A stretch of 45,919 nucleotides of DNA from Streptomyces sp. BR123 (GCF_013401435.1 NZ_JACBGN010000027.1:1-45919); one strand, 5' to 3'; counted from the stretch's first letter, positions 8,080 through 16,602 are shown. Numbers and translations: made by a program. The notes: generated by a model not told the origin, from the letters alone.

Positions 8080-9306
8080 ATGGATCACTCTGCGCGGATC
8101 ACCGCGTTCACAGGTCTCGTCGGACCGCCGCCCGGCCCGGCGCCCGGCCCGGCGCCCGCCGTCGACTGGGCGGCGGTCGAGGGCTGGCTCGGCACCCCGC
8201 TGCCCGGTGACTACAAGGCGCTCGTGTCGGCGTACGGTGCGGCCGAGATAGGCGGCCCGGGTGCGGCGATCCGGCTGCACCCCCCGTGCGTCAGCACCGA
8301 CGGCCGCTTCGAGTACGCAGCATGGATCGTCGAGACGCACCGGCACTCGGCGATCCGGCCCGGCATGTTCACCGCGCGTCGGCGCCCCTTCCTGCCCGAG
8401 GAGGGCGGCCTGCTCGCCTTCGCCACGACGAGGAGCGGCGACCACCTCTTCTGGAACACGGGCGCGTCGGACGACCCCGACGAGTGGCCGGTCACGCTCG
8501 TGACCACGAATGTGGAAGTCGGGGTGAGCGAGCCCTGGGTGGACTACGAAGTCCCGTTCTTGGAACTGCTGTTCACGCTGCTGCGCACCGGCGTGCCGCA
8601 CCCGGGCGAGCCCGGCGGGCTGCTGGGCCCGCTGTCCTCACAGATACGGGTCTGGCCGCCGCTGGCCGGGGCCGCACCCTGGTCGCCACCGCCTGGGGGC
8701 ACCGCCGTGGACGCGCGGCAGCACGCGGCGCTCACCGAGGGTTCGGGCCTCGACGCCGTCATGGCGCTGGTTCCACCGCCCCTGGAGCCGTACCTGGGCG
8801 AGGGCACATGGGAGCAGGTCTTCGAGCGGCTCGGCACCCGGCTGCCGCCGGACTTCGTGGCACTCGCGGAGCGGTACGGGGCGGGCAACTGGAGCGGGTG
8901 GCTGGACATGAGCGCCCCACTGTCCCTGGACCGGCCACGGGAGCAGGGGCTCGCGGCCACCGTCGAGGGCATGCTTGACGGATACCGCCAACTGCGCGCC
9001 GCCCATCCCCAGTACTACCCGATGCCCGCGTGGCCCGAGCCCGGCGGCTTCCTGCCGTTCGCGTCGACGATCGACGGGGACCAGATCGGCTGGTGCGCGG
9101 ACGGCCCGCCCGAGACATGGCGCGTAGCCGTCAACCCACGCCACTGCGACCAAGGACCGCCCCTGCCAGGCGACTTCACGGCAACCCTGCTCACGTGGTT
9201 GCGCGGCGGCCCCGCCGAATCCGGCTTCCCTGGTCTGACCGGCCGGGACCTGCATCCGCTGAACATCATGTTCTTCGAACCGTTCGGGCCGGGCGCGCCG
9301 TGGTGA
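8080..9306 (+). CDS. Tandem SMI1/KNR4 (SUKH) domain protein
   Basis: About 408 residues from the ATG at 8080; an in-frame ATG at 8050 is an alternative. Two SUKH-like repeats can be seen. Each begins with a WxxVExxLGTxLPxDYKALVxxYG pattern: VEGWLGTPLPGDYKALVSAY in the first half and FERLGTRLPPDFVALAERYG in the second. Each is followed by a beta-rich part with GG.LPFA.T..GD..FW or a similar string. SUKH proteins often serve as immunity proteins against polymorphic toxins. No toxin gene is adjacent, so it may be an orphan immunity protein or have another regulatory role. Confidence 0.85.
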   Translation: MDHSARITAFTGLVGPPPGPAPGPAPAVDWAAVEGWLGTPLPGDYKALVSAYGAAEIGGPGAAIRLHPPCVSTDGRFEYAAWIVETHRHSAIRPGMFTARRRPFLPEEGGLLAFATTRSGDHLFWNTGASDDPDEWPVTLVTTNVEVGVSEPWVDYEVPFLELLFTLLRTGVPHPGEPGGLLGPLSSQIRVWPPLAGAAPWSPPPGGTAVDARQHAALTEGSGLDAVMALVPPPLEPYLGEGTWEQVFERLGTRLPPDFVALAERYGAGNWSGWLDMSAPLSLDRPREQGLAATVEGMLDGYRQLRAAHPQYYPMPAWPEPGGFLPFASTIDGDQIGWCADGPPETWRVAVNPRHCDQGPPLPGDFTATLLTWLRGGPAESGFPGLTGRDLHPLNIMFFEPFGPGAPW

Positions 9307-9348
9307 AGGCCCCTCGTCACCACGGGCTGGGGCCTCAGCACCGTTGCG

Positions 9349-9785
9349 TCAGGGCCATGAGCGGCTTTTGAGGCCGTGGGCGAAGAACGCGACGGTGGTG
9401 CGGACGGTGTAGTTCTGGGCCAGCCACACCCGTGTTGAGCACAAGGCCGTCAAGCGGGCGTAACCGGCCGAGTCCAGCCACTTCACGTCCTTGCCGCGTA
9501 CGAGGTGCGGGCCGGCCTCGAACGACCCAGTCACCGTGCCCGGGGCGGGGCCGAGAACCTGCCGTCGGGCCACCGGATCGCTCACTCCGAACCGGGACCC
9601 GGCCCAGCGGTAGAAACGCGCTGATCGCGATCAGGTCGTCCAGCACCATCCCGCCGGCCACGCGCCGGATATTGGCCTCGTCGGTCATCCGCCAGAACTT
9701 GAACCCGGCGACATCCTCCTCGTCGGCGTCGTGCCAGGCCCGGCCCGCCGCATCAAGGAATCCCAGCCAGACGGCTCGCTGCTGC
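9349..9785 (-). pseudogene. Tyrosine recombinase/integrase, N-terminal relic
   Basis: Two reverse frames join at an AAA run at 9614-9616, where one extra base separates DDLIAISAF from FYRWAGSRFGVSDPV. Upstream lies WLGFLDAAGRAWHDADEEDV and FKFWRMTDEANIRRVAGG. Downstream lies HLVRGKDVKWLDSAGYAR. This order matches the N-terminal core-binding domain of a family of Streptomyces tyrosine recombinases, as I remember it. The catalytic C-terminal domain with the Arg-His-Arg-Tyr residues is absent, and the sequence after YAR is unrelated. The gene is a fragment of an old integrative element. Confidence 0.55.
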
Positions 9786-10005
9786 CTGCCCTGACCCGCA
9801 CCGGAGCACCAGACACCGACCCGCGGCCAGGCCTCTTGCTGCTGATCGACAAGGCCCCCACGCTCCTGCCCAGCCGGATATGCAACCGGCTCGACGCCGC
9901 AGTCCAGGCCTGCCAGAACGGGCAACCCGTGTACCTGCACGACGGGCATGCGTCCTTCTGGCTCCGCCCGCGCTGCAGGGAGAGACACAGGTTTCTGCCA
10001 GAGCG

Positions 10006-10380
10006 CTACCGCGGGTCGAGCGGGTAGACCCCTGTGCCCTCGTACGCCTCGGGGGTCAGGGAGAGTACGGTGACCGGCTCTCCCGACTTCGCCGCCTGCC
10101 AGGCGAGTGCCGCCGGATGCGTCACCGTCCAGTCGGTGGCCGGCCAGGAGCCGGCATCCAGGGCGTGGGCCGCGGTGAAGGGCACGGTCTCGGCGAAGCG
10201 CAGGCGCGCGGCGTGCGAGCCGGCGCCGGGCATCGTGCGCTCGGCGGCGAGGACAGAGAGGGCCGGGATCAGGACCCGACCGGTGCCCCGGGACGATTCG
10301 ATGTACAGGCCGGTGAGGAACGGGTCGGCCTGGTAGAGGGCGACGAGCGCCGTGTGATCGAAGACAGCCGTCAGGTTCAC
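10006..10380 (-). CDS. PIN-domain protein, probable toxin of a TA pair
   Basis: 124 residues from the GTG at 10380. The sequence opens with VFDHTALVALYQADPFLTGL, where the first aspartate is the usual PIN metal ligand. Further acidic residues follow in AAERTMPGAGS, ALDAGSWPATDW and the C-terminal part. PIN proteins are Mg-dependent RNases. The start overlaps the antitoxin stop by four bases (GTGA), a typical VapBC arrangement ensuring coupled translation. The sequence is divergent from classic VapC, so the assignment rests on length, the first acidic residue and the operon. Confidence 0.7.
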   Translation of the reverse strand: MNLTAVFDHTALVALYQADPFLTGLYIESSRGTGRVLIPALSVLAAERTMPGAGSHAARLRFAETVPFTAAHALDAGSWPATDWTVTHPAALAWQAAKSGEPVTVLSLTPEAYEGTGVYPLDPR

Positions 10381-10637
10381 GCGGCGGCGCCGCCCTGATG
10401 GGCGCGGATCTTGTCCCAGGCCGACTGGCCAGCCTGCTGCACCTGCTCGGTGTACTCCAGCCCCAGCTCCGCCGCAGCCTCCAGCGCCCGCTGCTCCTGC
10501 TCCGCCCGAGTCAGCCGACTCTGGGCAAGCTCATCCAGGAGCTCGGTGATCGTCGTGCCGCGTTCCTTCGCGAGGAGGCGCAACCGGTCCCGCGTCGCCT
10601 CGCTGGTCTTGATGCTGGTGGGATTCCCGCTGCTCAT
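10377..10637 (-). CDS. Ribbon-helix-helix antitoxin
   Basis: 86 residues from the ATG at 10637. PTSIKTSEATRDRLRLLAKE followed by RGTTITELLDELAQSRL is a ribbon-helix-helix DNA-binding domain of the CopG/MetJ type. The C-terminal 40 residues are charged helix, suited to binding the toxin. The start is next to a palindrome at 10647-10663 that is the likely autorepressor site. The stop overlaps the toxin start. Confidence 0.78.
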   Translation of the reverse strand: MSSGNPTSIKTSEATRDRLRLLAKERGTTITELLDELAQSRLTRAEQEQRALEAAAELGLEYTEQVQQAGQSAWDKIRAHQGGAAA

Positions 10638-10646
10638 GAAAGATGA

Positions 10647-10663
10647 TTCTACCGCCGGTAGAA
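10647..10663 (-). promoter_or_regulatory. Operator of the PIN/RHH module
   Basis: TTCTACC-GCC-GGTAGAA is a perfect palindrome with 7-base arms, ending ten bases before the antitoxin ATG. RHH antitoxins bind such sites as dimers of dimers and repress their own operon, more strongly when toxin is bound. Confidence 0.65.
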
Positions 10664-10789
10664 CTTCGCCGTCCACAACTTGCTCAGCGGCGTGAGAGGG
10701 GTGCCCATCGTCAAGCTGAGCAAGGCCGCCAGGGCTACCACGAAAGGAACCGGCGCCGGAGCTGTGCGACCCGCGGGCGATCACCGCTG

Positions 10790-10981
10790 TCGCCGGCGGT
10801 CTTCTGCGAGCCCCCTGCCGGTCAGGGCACTTTTGCTGCCAACACATCCGTGCCAGCCTGGGCGGCCAGGTGCCCTGACATCGCCCGGGCAAGGAAGGCC
10901 AGGTCAGCGGTGGTCTGCTGGCCGGTCCGCCGGCCTTGGGCGGCAGTCATCGGCTGTGTCGGCCGTGGTGGTGCGGGCCAT
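10790..10981 (-). pseudogene. IstB-like ATPase, N-terminal fragment (IS21 family)
   Basis: An ATG at 10981 starts one base after the istA stop (TGACATG), the usual istA-istB junction. The first residues are MARTTTADTA. A neighbouring frame then carries GQQTTADLAFLARAM, which resembles the IstB N-terminus (ELAFLARALKAP). The P-loop ATPase domain is missing, and the sequence degenerates before the toxin-antitoxin operator. Confidence 0.5.
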
Positions 10982-10982
10982 G

Positions 10983-11830
10983 TCAGCTGACCTCCTTCCC
11001 GCCGTCGATCACGGTGAACAGTCGGTCATAGGAGCCGAGCTCACGTTGCTCGACCTCGACCAGCGGACCGGAATCGACGGAGCGGATGTGACCGGCGGGC
11101 CGTAGGCGGTGGTGTTCCTGCCGCATGATCCGGCCGCTGTCGGCGTGCTCGGGGTCGGTGATGGTCTGGTGGCGGGCCCGGCAGCGGGGGTGCTCGGCGA
11201 CGGTCTCCCCGCCGGTCGCAAGGACGATCACCTTCTCGTTGTCGGAGAGGACGGTGACCTGGTGGCCGGTCGCGGACGGGTCGACGGAATAGTCGCAGGT
11301 GTCCACGCGGACGTAGTGGTCGCGGCCGAGGCGGACCTGGAAGCGCCACCAGGTCGGCGGGTCGACGGCCGGAAGGGTCAGCATCTGGGCCCGGTCGACT
11401 TCCCACCGGTCGGCCGGACGGGCGCCCAGAGTGCGGTGGACTCTGCGGTTGGCGACCTTCAGCCAGGCGGCCAGCTGGGTGTTGAAGTCGCCAGGGCCGC
11501 TGAAGTGCCGGCCGGGCAGGAACGAGGTCTCCAGATAGCCGTTCGCCCGCTCCACCAGGCCTTTCGCTTCCGGATCGCAGGGCCGGCACAAGTAGATCTT
11601 CGTGGCGAGCAGGCCCGCGAACGCGGCGAAATCCGAGGGCGGGCTGCCGCGGCCGACGCCTGCTTCGTTGCCCCAGACCAGCATCTTCGGGACCGCACCC
11701 CACTCGGTCAGCAGCCGCCAGTGCCCGTCGATCAGGTCCCCGGTCCGCCGCGAGGGCAGCATCCGCGCCGCGATCACCCGCGAATACCCGGACACCATCA
11801 CCAGCACCGGCACCGGCATCCGCCCGGACT
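10983..11830 (-). pseudogene. IS21-family IstA transposase, C-terminal fragment
   Basis: The frame contains the end of the rve domain and the C-terminal domain of IstA: DGHWRLLTEWGAVPKMLVWG, then DPEAKGLVERANGYLETSFL with the catalytic glutamate, and RPADRWEVDRAQMLTLPAVD. The N-terminal helix-turn-helix and the first catalytic aspartate are missing. At the second catalytic position the usual WDNEAG reads WGNEAG, so a key aspartate has become glycine. The 5' side abuts the tail of an unrelated CBS-domain gene at about 11835. Confidence 0.82.
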
Positions 11831-11840
11831 GCCCGCTTAC

Positions 11841-12239
11841 AGTCCCGAACTCGGCAAGCGGCCCGTCGGCGAGATCATGGTCCCCTTCCAGCGCATGATC
11901 ACCGTCCCCGCCAGCATCACCCCCCGGCAGCTGGAGCGCACCGCCGCAGACCACGGGTTCTCACGCCTGCCGGTCACCGGCGAGGACGGCGCGGTCCTGG
12001 GCTACCTCCACCTCAAGGACGCCCTCGCCGCCGAACACCGCGACCGCCCCTTCCCCCGCACGGCACTGCACCCCATCACCAAGGTGGCCCTCGACACACC
12101 CCTGGACGACACCATGACCGCCATGCGCAACGCCGGCACCCACCTCGCCGCCGTCACCGGCACCCAGGGCAGCGTCCTCGGCTTCGTCACCATGGAAGAC
12201 GTCCTGGAGGAACTCTTCGGCGCCGCCGCCGACATGTAG
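11841..12239 (+). pseudogene. CNNM/HlyC-family CBS-domain protein, C-terminal fragment
   Basis: The open frame from 11841 reads SPELGKRPVGEIMVPFQRM, then a pair of CBS motifs (FSRLPVTGEDGAVLGYLHLK and THLAAVTGTQGSVLGFVTME, with DVLEELFG at the end). This is the cytoplasmic CBS pair of hemolysin-C/CorB-like membrane proteins linked to Mg/Co transport. The N-terminal DUF21 membrane domain is gone. The break coincides with the IS21 fragment, so an IS-mediated deletion probably removed it. Confidence 0.75.
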
Positions 12240-12366
12240 CCGGCACCCCGGCAGCGACGGAACGCATGGCGTTGGTCGGGTGACGCCCCAACCCTTACAC
12301 CGGCCGCCCTCTCGGGCTTCCGCGGCGTCCGAGGTCGGCGGCGTAGCCGCCTCGCCCGGCACATGC

Positions 12367-13173
12367 CTAGAAGCGGTCCGCGTGCTCGGCGGCCCGCTGC
12401 GCGAACGTACGGGCCGGGCGGCCGGTAATCCGCTCGACGGTGTCGACGACGGTCGTGGAGTCGCCGGTCGGGGTGGCGTACCAGCCCACCACGTACTCCG
12501 CGTCCGCCCGGGAAACGCCGGTGGCGGTCAGCCGGTCGAGAGCCTGTTCGTGCGTGATCGGCACGAAGTCGATGGCCCGGCCGGTCACCCGGGACAGGAT
12601 GGCGATGCGCTCGCGCGGGGTCAGTGATTCGGGCCCGGTGAGGTTGTAGGCGCGTCCCGCGTGCTCGTCGTCGACGAGTGCGGCGGCCGCTACCGCCGCG
12701 ATGTCCGCCTCGTGGACGAGCGCGCTGGGAAAGTCGTACGGTTCCCGCACAACGCCCTCGGTCCGTACCGATTCGGCCCAGCCGAGGGTGTTGGACATGA
12801 ACTCCTGCGGTTCCAGGCGGGTCCACTCCACCCCGGATTCCGCGACCGCCTGCTCGACCGGCCCCACGCCGCCGCCCCACAGCACGGTGATCCGCCGCAC
12901 CCCCGCGTCGACGGCCCGCCGCACCAGCTCGGGCCCGACCTCGGCGAGCCCCGCCGTCACGGTGATGTGCAGTCGGGTGGCACCGGCAAGAGCCGCGTCC
13001 AGCCCCGCCGGTGCCGTGTGCGTGCCCGGCACGATCTCCACCCCGGCCGGCAACCTCCCCGCGGCTGCGGCCGGGTCACGGGTCAGCGCCCGTACGGGCT
13101 CACCCCTGCGGACCAGCTCCGCCACGATATGCCGCCCGGTGTTCCCGGTGGCCCCTGTCACGAGTGTCGTCAC
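12367..13173 (-). CDS. NmrA-like NAD(P)-dependent oxidoreductase
   Basis: 268 residues from the GTG at 13173, with AAAGGAG seven bases upstream. The N-terminus has the Rossmann glycine motif GATGNTG and then RALTRDPAAA. Later parts show LHITVTAGLAEVGPELVRRA, YNLTGPESLTPRERIAILSR and a C-terminal substrate lid, all typical of NmrA/HSCARG-type atypical short-chain dehydrogenases. They bind NAD(P)H and act as quinone reductases or redox sensors. Its original promoter has been split by the IS630 element directly upstream; see the feature at 14311-14337. Confidence 0.85.
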   Translation of the reverse strand: MTTLVTGATGNTGRHIVAELVRRGEPVRALTRDPAAAAGRLPAGVEIVPGTHTAPAGLDAALAGATRLHITVTAGLAEVGPELVRRAVDAGVRRITVLWGGGVGPVEQAVAESGVEWTRLEPQEFMSNTLGWAESVRTEGVVREPYDFPSALVHEADIAAVAAAALVDDEHAGRAYNLTGPESLTPRERIAILSRVTGRAIDFVPITHEQALDRLTATGVSRADAEYVVGWYATPTGDSTTVVDTVERITGRPARTFAQRAAEHADRF

Positions 13174-13204
13174 AGTCGATCTCCTTTCGTCGGCACAGAC
13201 GCTA

Positions 13205-14310
13205 TTGATCAGAAACTCAAAGTGTTCTCTTCGAGGGTGTAGCGGACGTGCGGGCCGTGGAAGTAGCCGCGGACGATGTGCGGCTGGCGCTGACGGCGGT
13301 GGAAGAACCGTCGGGCCTCGCTGGCGAGTTGGGCCTGGGTACGGGCTTTGCTGCTCGCGGGAAGGCTCCGTTTGAGGTCGGCGTTGACGAGCTCGTCGGG
13401 GTTGAGTTCGGGCGAGTACGACGGCAGGAAGTGCAGCTCGACCTGGTCGGCGTGATCGGCCAGCCAGTCGCGGACCGTGCGGGACCGGTGGGCTGAATGC
13501 CGGTCCACCACGAGGTGGATCTTGCGGTCGAAGTGGCCGGCGAGGCGGTCGAGGAACCGGCACATCACGTTCGCGTCGAAGCTCTCGGTGAACACCATGA
13601 AGTGCATGCGGCCCTTCGTGCTGATCGCCGACATCGCGTTCACGGAGATCCGGTTCCCGGTCCGCCGGACGATCGGGGTGCGGCCCCGCTCGCCCCAGGT
13701 ACGGCCGCTGACCTGGTCGGAGCGGATGCCGACCTGGTCAGCGAAGAGGACCTCGCCGCCCTCGGCCTTCGCCTTCGCGCGGATCGCCGGCCAGGTCTCC
13801 TCCAGCCAGACCCGCACCGCCTCCGGGTCCTGCTCGATCGCCCGCTTGTCGGGCCGCTGGAACGACAGCCCCCACCGCTTGAGGTACTTGCCCACCCCCG
13901 GCTCGGTCAGCCGCACCCGGTACAACTTCGCGATCAGTACGCCGACCTGGCCACGCGTCCATAGCTGCCCGGACAACCCAAGGTCGCAAGGGCGGTGATC
14001 GAGTACCGCCTGGCGAAGGGCCGCCTGCTCGGCCTCTGACAGCACCTGATGCTCGCCCACGCGCTTGCCCCGCGGGCGAGCGGTCAGCGCGTCACGCCCG
14101 CCGACCAGCCATTTCGCCCACCAGCCGTCCACCGCCTTCAGCGAGACCTTGAACACCGCCGCAACCTCCGCACGGTCGCGGCCCTCCACCAGCGCGGCCA
14201 CCGCCCGCAGCCGCAACGCTTCCTGCGCCGTCGGCGACAGGTGTCGCGCGTCCCCCACCAGATCGCTCACACCACTACAACGACCCAGAACCCCAACCGT
14301 TTCGGATCAA
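13205..14310 (-). mobile_element. Complete IS630-family element
   Basis: The ends are TTGATCAGAAAC (13205-13216) and, inverted, TTGATCCGAAAC (14299-14310), matching at 11 of 12 bases. Both ends are flanked by TA (13203-13204 and 14311-14312), the TA duplication made by IS630/Tc1 elements. The element is 1106 bp long with a single gene, whose stop codon lies inside the left repeat. It appears intact and recent. Confidence 0.85.
13209..14270 (-). CDS. IS630-family transposase, intact
   Basis: 353 residues. An N-terminal helix-turn-helix (RDRAEVAAVFKVSLKAVDGW) is followed by a winged-helix linker and the DDE catalytic core. The catalytic residues are D178 (VLFADQVG), D256 (LVVDRHSAH) and E293 (SYSPELNPDELVN). 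The usual FxDE reads FADQ, so the residue after the first aspartate differs from most members. Length and motifs are otherwise complete, so the enzyme may be active. Confidence 0.9.
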   Translation of the reverse strand: MSDLVGDARHLSPTAQEALRLRAVAALVEGRDRAEVAAVFKVSLKAVDGWWAKWLVGGRDALTARPRGKRVGEHQVLSEAEQAALRQAVLDHRPCDLGLSGQLWTRGQVGVLIAKLYRVRLTEPGVGKYLKRWGLSFQRPDKRAIEQDPEAVRVWLEETWPAIRAKAKAEGGEVLFADQVGIRSDQVSGRTWGERGRTPIVRRTGNRISVNAMSAISTKGRMHFMVFTESFDANVMCRFLDRLAGHFDRKIHLVVDRHSAHRSRTVRDWLADHADQVELHFLPSYSPELNPDELVNADLKRSLPASSKARTQAQLASEARRFFHRRQRQPHIVRGYFHGPHVRYTLEENTLSF

Positions 14311-14337
14311 TAGGACCTCGACCGGACTTGAGGTCAA
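14311..14337 (-). promoter_or_regulatory. Split MerR/SoxR-type promoter of the NmrA gene
   Basis: On the minus strand TTGACC (14337-14332) is followed by a 19-base spacer and then TA (14312-14311), where the IS630 element begins. The spacer region contains the near-palindrome GACCTCAAG-N4-GTCGAGGTC. A 19-base spacer with such a palindrome is the signature of MerR-family promoters, and the CCTCAAG half is close to the SoxR box. On the other side of the IS the same TA (13204-13203) continues as TAGCGT, a good -10 box sited correctly for the NmrA start at 13173. The TA duplication fell in the -10 box. Confidence 0.7.
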
Positions 14338-14355
14338 CCCCCGTTCTGCCGGGGG
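14338..14355. terminator. Short GC hairpin
   Basis: CCCCCG-TTCTGC-CGGGGG is a perfect 6-bp stem just upstream of the split promoter. It may insulate that promoter from the small gene on its right. No T-run follows. Confidence 0.3.
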
Positions 14356-14385
14356 CTACCGGCTCTGCTGGACTTCCTTCGCGAA

Positions 14386-14649
14386 ATGATGGTGGACGTC
14401 ACGGCGTACTTCGGATTCGTCGGCAAGGGCAGCTCGGGCGACGGCCGCGAGCGCTCCATCACCACGGACATCTCATCCACCTACGCCAAGCAGGCCCTGG
14501 AGCTCCCGGCAGCCGGAGCGACGGAGGAGGACCTGCATCCGCTCGTTGCCGAGGCCATCACCGAGTCCTATTTCACGGAATGGGGCACCCGAGCCGCCGG
14601 CCTGCGCGCGGATTTCACACACGTTGTGCCCATAGAATTCCGGTTCTGA
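14386..14649 (+). CDS. Small hypothetical protein
   Basis: 87 residues from the ATG at 14386 (in-frame alternatives at 14389 and 14392). The composition is normal for a folded protein: VDVTAYFGFVGKGSSGDGRE, TYAKQALELPAAGATEEDLH, and a C-terminus ending TEWGTRAAGLRADFTH. No family is recognised and no good ribosome-binding site is seen, so it may be the 3' part of a gene whose start was lost near the IS630 insertion. Nothing is recognised between 14650 and 14879. Confidence 0.45.
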   Translation: MMVDVTAYFGFVGKGSSGDGRERSITTDISSTYAKQALELPAAGATEEDLHPLVAEAITESYFTEWGTRAAGLRADFTHVVPIEFRF

Positions 14650-14879
14650 CACGGCCGAATTCCGGAGCTGCCATAAACCGTATTTGAGCCGAAGCACGGT
14701 AGTCGTCACCAAGGCAGGCTTGTTGTCACCGACCGGTGTGACGTTGACCGACCGGCACATGGATCACTGTCCTGTCGCATTGGATCTGCCGGCTTCCTAC
14801 CCGTTCTCGTTCGTGCTGTCCGATTCCCATCCGGGCACGTCCTGAGGGCCGCCGCCTGCTCCGTTCGTGGAACCTGTGC

Positions 14880-15830
14880 TCACCTTGCCGGGCCCTGACG
14901 AACCGCAGACGGCGACGGCGGCAGGTCGGCGAACGAAGTCGGCCACGCGACGTCGTCGATCGCGAGCCACGGCGCAGCGGCCACGGCGGTGGGCGTCACC
15001 CCGGTAAACGCCTTGACCTCGCGGTGGAGGTGGGACTGGTCGGCGTAGCCGCTCGCGGCCGCCACCCGAGCGGTGGCGTCACCCGCCGCGAGAAGGTGGG
15101 CGGCGTGGTCGAAGCGCACCAGCTGGGCGGCGCGCTTGGGAGTGAGACCGATCTGGGACCGGAAGCGGGACCACAGGCGCTTACGGCTCCATCCCACCTC
15201 GTTCGCCAGGCCGTCGACCCGCACCCGTCCCCGGCTGGTGAGCATCCGCCGCCAGGCAGCAGCGATCTCCGGATCGAGCGGCGGGTGGGCGTCCAGCCTT
15301 CGGCCAAGGGCATCAGCCGCGATCGTGAACCGTTCGTCCCACGACGTGGCGGCGCGCAACCTGTCCTCGACTCGCCCGGCGTCGCGACCCCAGACATCCT
15401 CCAGGGAGACCACCGTCCCGACGAGCTCGGTCGATGCGCTGAGCACTGCAGCCGCCACGACCGGCGACAACCGAATCTGGAGGCACCGGACCGCCTCGGC
15501 CGTCCGGCCGCTGATCCGGAGGTCGCCCGGGATCAGCCCGACGACCGCGCTGCCGCGTTCGCGCCGGCCGTGGGCGTCGTAGACGAGGCCGTCTCCTTCG
15601 CTCAGGTCCACGAACAGGGTGACCGACGGGTGCGCGACCATGGCGATGTCCACGAGCGCCGGGACGCGTTGACCGAACCCGGCCATGCTGATCCCGGGCA
15701 GTCGCTTTGACTGCCGGGGGATCGCGACCTCCACCGCCGTCCAGTCAGGTGGTGACTCCGTGGCCCACACTGCACCAGGGTACCGATCGGTGTCAGCGGC
15801 CTGCCGCCGCGAAGGCCAGCAGCAAATCAC
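14880..15830 (-). CDS. AraC-family transcriptional regulator
   Basis: 316 residues from the GTG at 15830, supported by GGAGG six bases upstream; GTG at 15770 is an alternative. An N-terminal beta-rich sensor domain of the DUF6597 type (VTLFVDLSEGDGLVYDAHGR, then AVRCLQIRLSPVVAAAVL) is followed by a double helix-turn-helix: VDGLANEVGWSRKRLWSRFR and RVAAASGYADQSHLHREVKA. The start lies 37 bases inside the preceding hydrolase gene on the same strand, so translation is probably coupled. It likely regulates that operon. Confidence 0.88.
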   Translation of the reverse strand: MICCWPSRRQAADTDRYPGAVWATESPPDWTAVEVAIPRQSKRLPGISMAGFGQRVPALVDIAMVAHPSVTLFVDLSEGDGLVYDAHGRRERGSAVVGLIPGDLRISGRTAEAVRCLQIRLSPVVAAAVLSASTELVGTVVSLEDVWGRDAGRVEDRLRAATSWDERFTIAADALGRRLDAHPPLDPEIAAAWRRMLTSRGRVRVDGLANEVGWSRKRLWSRFRSQIGLTPKRAAQLVRFDHAAHLLAAGDATARVAAASGYADQSHLHREVKAFTGVTPTAVAAAPWLAIDDVAWPTSFADLPPSPSAVRQGPAR

Positions 15831-16602
15831 CGGTCGCCTCCGGCGCTTCGAACATGGGTAGGTGTCCGATGTCGGGCAGTTGCTCGACGCGAGCGTTCGG
15901 CACCGCGTCGTAGTGGTGTGCCGAGGACGGATCCCAGCGGCGGTCGGCAGCGCCGAAGATCACCAGGACCGGGACGTCGAGGGCGATGAGGCGCTCGGGC
16001 ACGCTCCGCTCGGCGATGTACGCGGCGTTTCGGCGAAGCACCGTCCTCAACGTGCGATAGTCGATGCCCCGGACCTCGGCGACCAGGTCGTCCGGGATGT
16101 CCACCGGGCGGTTGCATACCGCGGTCACGCCCCTGCGGAGCATCGCGTCCGAGCGGATCGGCCAGAGGAGCGGGCCCAGCGGCGGGGCAATCAGCATCCG
16201 AAGGAGGACGGGCTGCGGAAGGAGCGCCTCGGGACTCGGGCCGCTGCTGATCAGTGCGAGCGAACCGATCAGGTCAGGGCGCTGTTCGGCAAGCGCGGTG
16301 GCGATGTATCCACCGCTGGAGTGCCCGGCCACGGTGACCGGACGAAGACCGAGCTCGTCGAGCACCGCGGCCAAGCGGCCCGCCTGCTCAGGCACGTCGT
16401 ACGACGGCACGGGCGAGGACTGGCCGTGACCCGGGAGGTCGACTCGGATGACGTGATACCGGTCGGCGAGTGCCGGCAGCACCGGGCTCCAGGAGGCGCC
16501 CGAGAATCCCGATCCGTGGATGAGCACCAGCGGCGGCGCCTGCCGCGGGCCGTAGTGGACCACATGCATCCCGTGCAAGCGCGTGACGTCGTCATGTCTC
16601 AT
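15793..16602 (-). CDS. Alpha/beta hydrolase
   Basis: 269 residues from the ATG at 16602. The fold markers are LVLIHGSGFSGASW (oxyanion loop), the nucleophile elbow GHSSGG with Ser95, the acid in IFGAADRRWDP and the histidine in LPDIGHLPMFE. The catalytic triad is therefore complete. Members cleave ester, lactone or C-C bonds, and no specific substrate can be assigned. It is the first gene of an operon with the AraC regulator. A TTGTACAA palindrome lies at 16638-16645 upstream. The stretch 16646-17005 holds no recognisable gene. Confidence 0.87.
   Translation of the reverse strand: MRHDDVTRLHGMHVVHYGPRQAPPLVLIHGSGFSGASWSPVLPALADRYHVIRVDLPGHGQSSPVPSYDVPEQAGRLAAVLDELGLRPVTVAGHSSGGYIATALAEQRPDLIGSLALISSGPSPEALLPQPVLLRMLIAPPLGPLLWPIRSDAMLRRGVTAVCNRPVDIPDDLVAEVRGIDYRTLRTVLRRNAAYIAERSVPERLIALDVPVLVIFGAADRRWDPSSAHHYDAVPNARVEQLPDIGHLPMFEAPEATGDLLLAFAAAGR

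Noticed and set aside
9731..10027. Plus-strand frame of 98 residues (LLLLIDKAPTLLPSRICNRL)
   Set aside because: It overlaps the integrase relic, has no ribosome site and no recognised family. A real fragment cannot be excluded, but support is too weak.
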